Assembly (NCBI GenBank): GCA_963556255.1
Contig: OY744607.1
Location: forward strand, 5,797,319 to 5,861,318
Direction: 5' to 3'
Source: Allolobophora icterica
Taxonomy: Eukaryota > Annelida > Clitellata > Crassiclitellata > Lumbricidae
DNA length: 64,000 bases
In this document: positions 62,847 through 64,000 of the stretch, piece by piece
Numbering within the stretch: position 1 is the first letter of the stretch
How the letters are laid out: every line of letters begins with the position of its first letter
The notes under the pieces: generated by a model
Seen by the model: only the letters and a program-made list of their open reading frames with translations
Databases searched by the model: none
Told to the model about the DNA's origin: nothing
Position numbers and translations under genes: made by a program

Positions 62847-63044
62847 ATGGCGACTGGATACGAAATAGTACACTCCAAGATCTATGTTTTTGCGCGGAGA
62901 AGAAAACGACTGCGCGATTTGGTCCTAAACCGAGTGGACTGGGAAAATGTCTTAACGCGTCGCTGTAAACAAGACACTGTGCTTGACTTATGTGCACAGT
63001 ACACCGAACGGCTGTCGACTGTAGCTCTCCCCAGACGAACGTAA
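62847..63044 (+). CDS. Short ORF, possibly the first exon of an unrecognised gene
   Basis: 65 codons from an ATG in good context (AAAATGGCG) reading MATGYEIVHSKIYVFARRRK, a basic patch, DLVLNRVDWENVLTRR and CAQYTERLSTVALPRR, then TAA. The composition is protein-like (mixed, basic, no repeats), and it is preceded by a CpG-containing stretch with X-box-like repeats. A donor-like GAAC/GTAAAA overlaps the stop, so the frame may continue by splicing beyond the window. I do not recognise the family. Confidence 0.35.
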   Translation: MATGYEIVHSKIYVFARRRKRLRDLVLNRVDWENVLTRRCKQDTVLDLCAQYTERLSTVALPRRT

Positions 63045-63654
63045 AACAATAACCATAACTTTCAATATTAATCACGGCAATGTTACGCGCCCACAGGCGA
63101 AGTCGAAATCTGCCGATGACTCGGCAATGGCCGCAGATTAGTATACACTCGTGGTCGTATCAGCACTTATTATCTCCCGGGTGGGCGCGAATAAAAATTA
63201 CGTAGAGGCGAATGTCTTGTTGCGTTGTTGCTTACTATAGGCATGGTGTGCTATAGGGCGAGGTATTAAAATATTATGGCAAAGATAGTCTAGGTCTAAA
63301 AACCGCGTAACAACCTAATAATGGGATCTTAATGTGTTCAAAAATCCCAGGAGCTTTTTCAGGGCGTATGGGTCGTGGTGTATGGAACGAGTTTAAAAAA
63401 CCTATTCGATGGACTAAATTTTGGGTGCAGATTGAAGTAGGCCTATTATAGAGCGAGACTAAATTTTGGGTCCACATTGAAGTATGGAGTGAACAGTTAC
63501 GTCCTGTGTGGATAGTTTTGTTTGAGTCTGAGAGTCTGTTTCAGTTGTGAAGGCAGTTGGGAACTGTCTTCAGAGATTTAGGGGATTAGTTTAGATCTCG
63601 TGCCTAGTATAAACGGGTCTTTTTAGGAATACGACTGAAGACACAGAATGAAGA
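63045..63654. other. No recognisable gene
   Basis: Unique sequence. A 27-base unit, GACTAAATTTTGGGT.CA.ATTGAAGTA, occurs twice (63413 and 63459). Confidence 0.4.
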
Positions 63655-63985
63655 AGGACGATGAATGGATGGATGGACGAATGGAAGTACGGATGGGTTG
63701 TTTGGATAGGAGGATGGATGGATGGATGTTTGGTTATACAGGTGGATGGATGGATAGATGTTTGGATGAATAGGTGGATGGATGGATGGATGGATGGATG
63801 GATGGATGGACGGACGGACGGACGGACGGACGGACGGACGGACGGACGGACGGACGGACGGACGGACGGACGGACGGACGGACGGACGGACGGACGGACG
63901 GATGGGCTGGTGGATGTTTGGATGCATGGATGGATGCTTAGATGGATGGATGGATGGATGGATAGATGGATGGATGGCAGTATCA
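63655..63985. repeat. (GGAT)n tract with an internal (GGAC)n block
   Basis: GGAT repeats with a nearly perfect GGAC/GACG block at about 63808-63900. It is the reverse-complement counterpart of the CCAT/CCGT tract at 1725-2417, down to the block structure. Confidence 0.96.
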
Positions 63986-64000
63986 ATAGCTGGATAGCTG

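Overview
This is animal nuclear DNA, not prokaryotic. Genes are split by GT-AG introns, there are no operons, and tandem repeats and small transposons fill most of the non-coding space. The genes (a CNGA-type channel, calnexin, a PAR-bZIP factor, a Shisa-like membrane protein and a C2H2 zinc-finger array) fit a bilaterian, and the repeat style suggests a marine invertebrate. An echinoderm or another invertebrate deuterostome is my guess, held with low confidence.

Layout. (1) 1-2,420: end of a hAT element, a perfect (GGT)n array, a probable Helitron 3' end and a long (CCAT/CCGT)n tract. (2) 2,444-18,049 (+): a cyclic nucleotide-gated channel gene in four coding exons. Its first intron contains, on the other strand, an intronless 17-finger zinc-finger gene (8,859-10,349) with a decayed extension (about 8,040-8,858) that is itself split by a hAT MITE. 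Its third intron carries a 2.5-kb hAT-like element with nested insertions. (3) 19,427-37,711 (-): a complete calnexin gene. I resolved 19 coding exons with consistent phases and a 596-aa product, convergent with the channel gene. (4) 39,339-44,130 (+): a PAR-bZIP gene of the HLF/TEF/DBP type, five coding exons, 296 aa, head-to-head with calnexin about 1.6 kb away. (5) 44,131-53,929: intergenic, mostly MITEs and low-complexity DNA, with one doubtful minus-strand exon. (6) 53,930-59,787 (+): a Shisa-like single-pass membrane protein, four exons, 242 aa. Its second intron holds a (GTAT)n tract and a 74-bp minisatellite with higher-order structure. (7) 59,788-64,000: a hAT element full of CGTACG palindromes, a LINE fragment, copies of a hairpin repeat, a minisatellite whose units carry RFX X-box-like cores upstream of a short ORF, and a (GGAT/GGAC)n tract.

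How the genes relate. Nothing suggests one pathway. The channel would act in cGMP/cAMP signalling at the plasma membrane, calnexin in ER glycoprotein folding, the bZIP in D-box transcription, and the Shisa-like protein in membrane-protein trafficking through PPxY contacts. The most informative part of the window is its transposon stratigraphy: over a dozen insertions with exact or near-exact target-site duplications can be read directly, several nested, so relative ages can be ordered.
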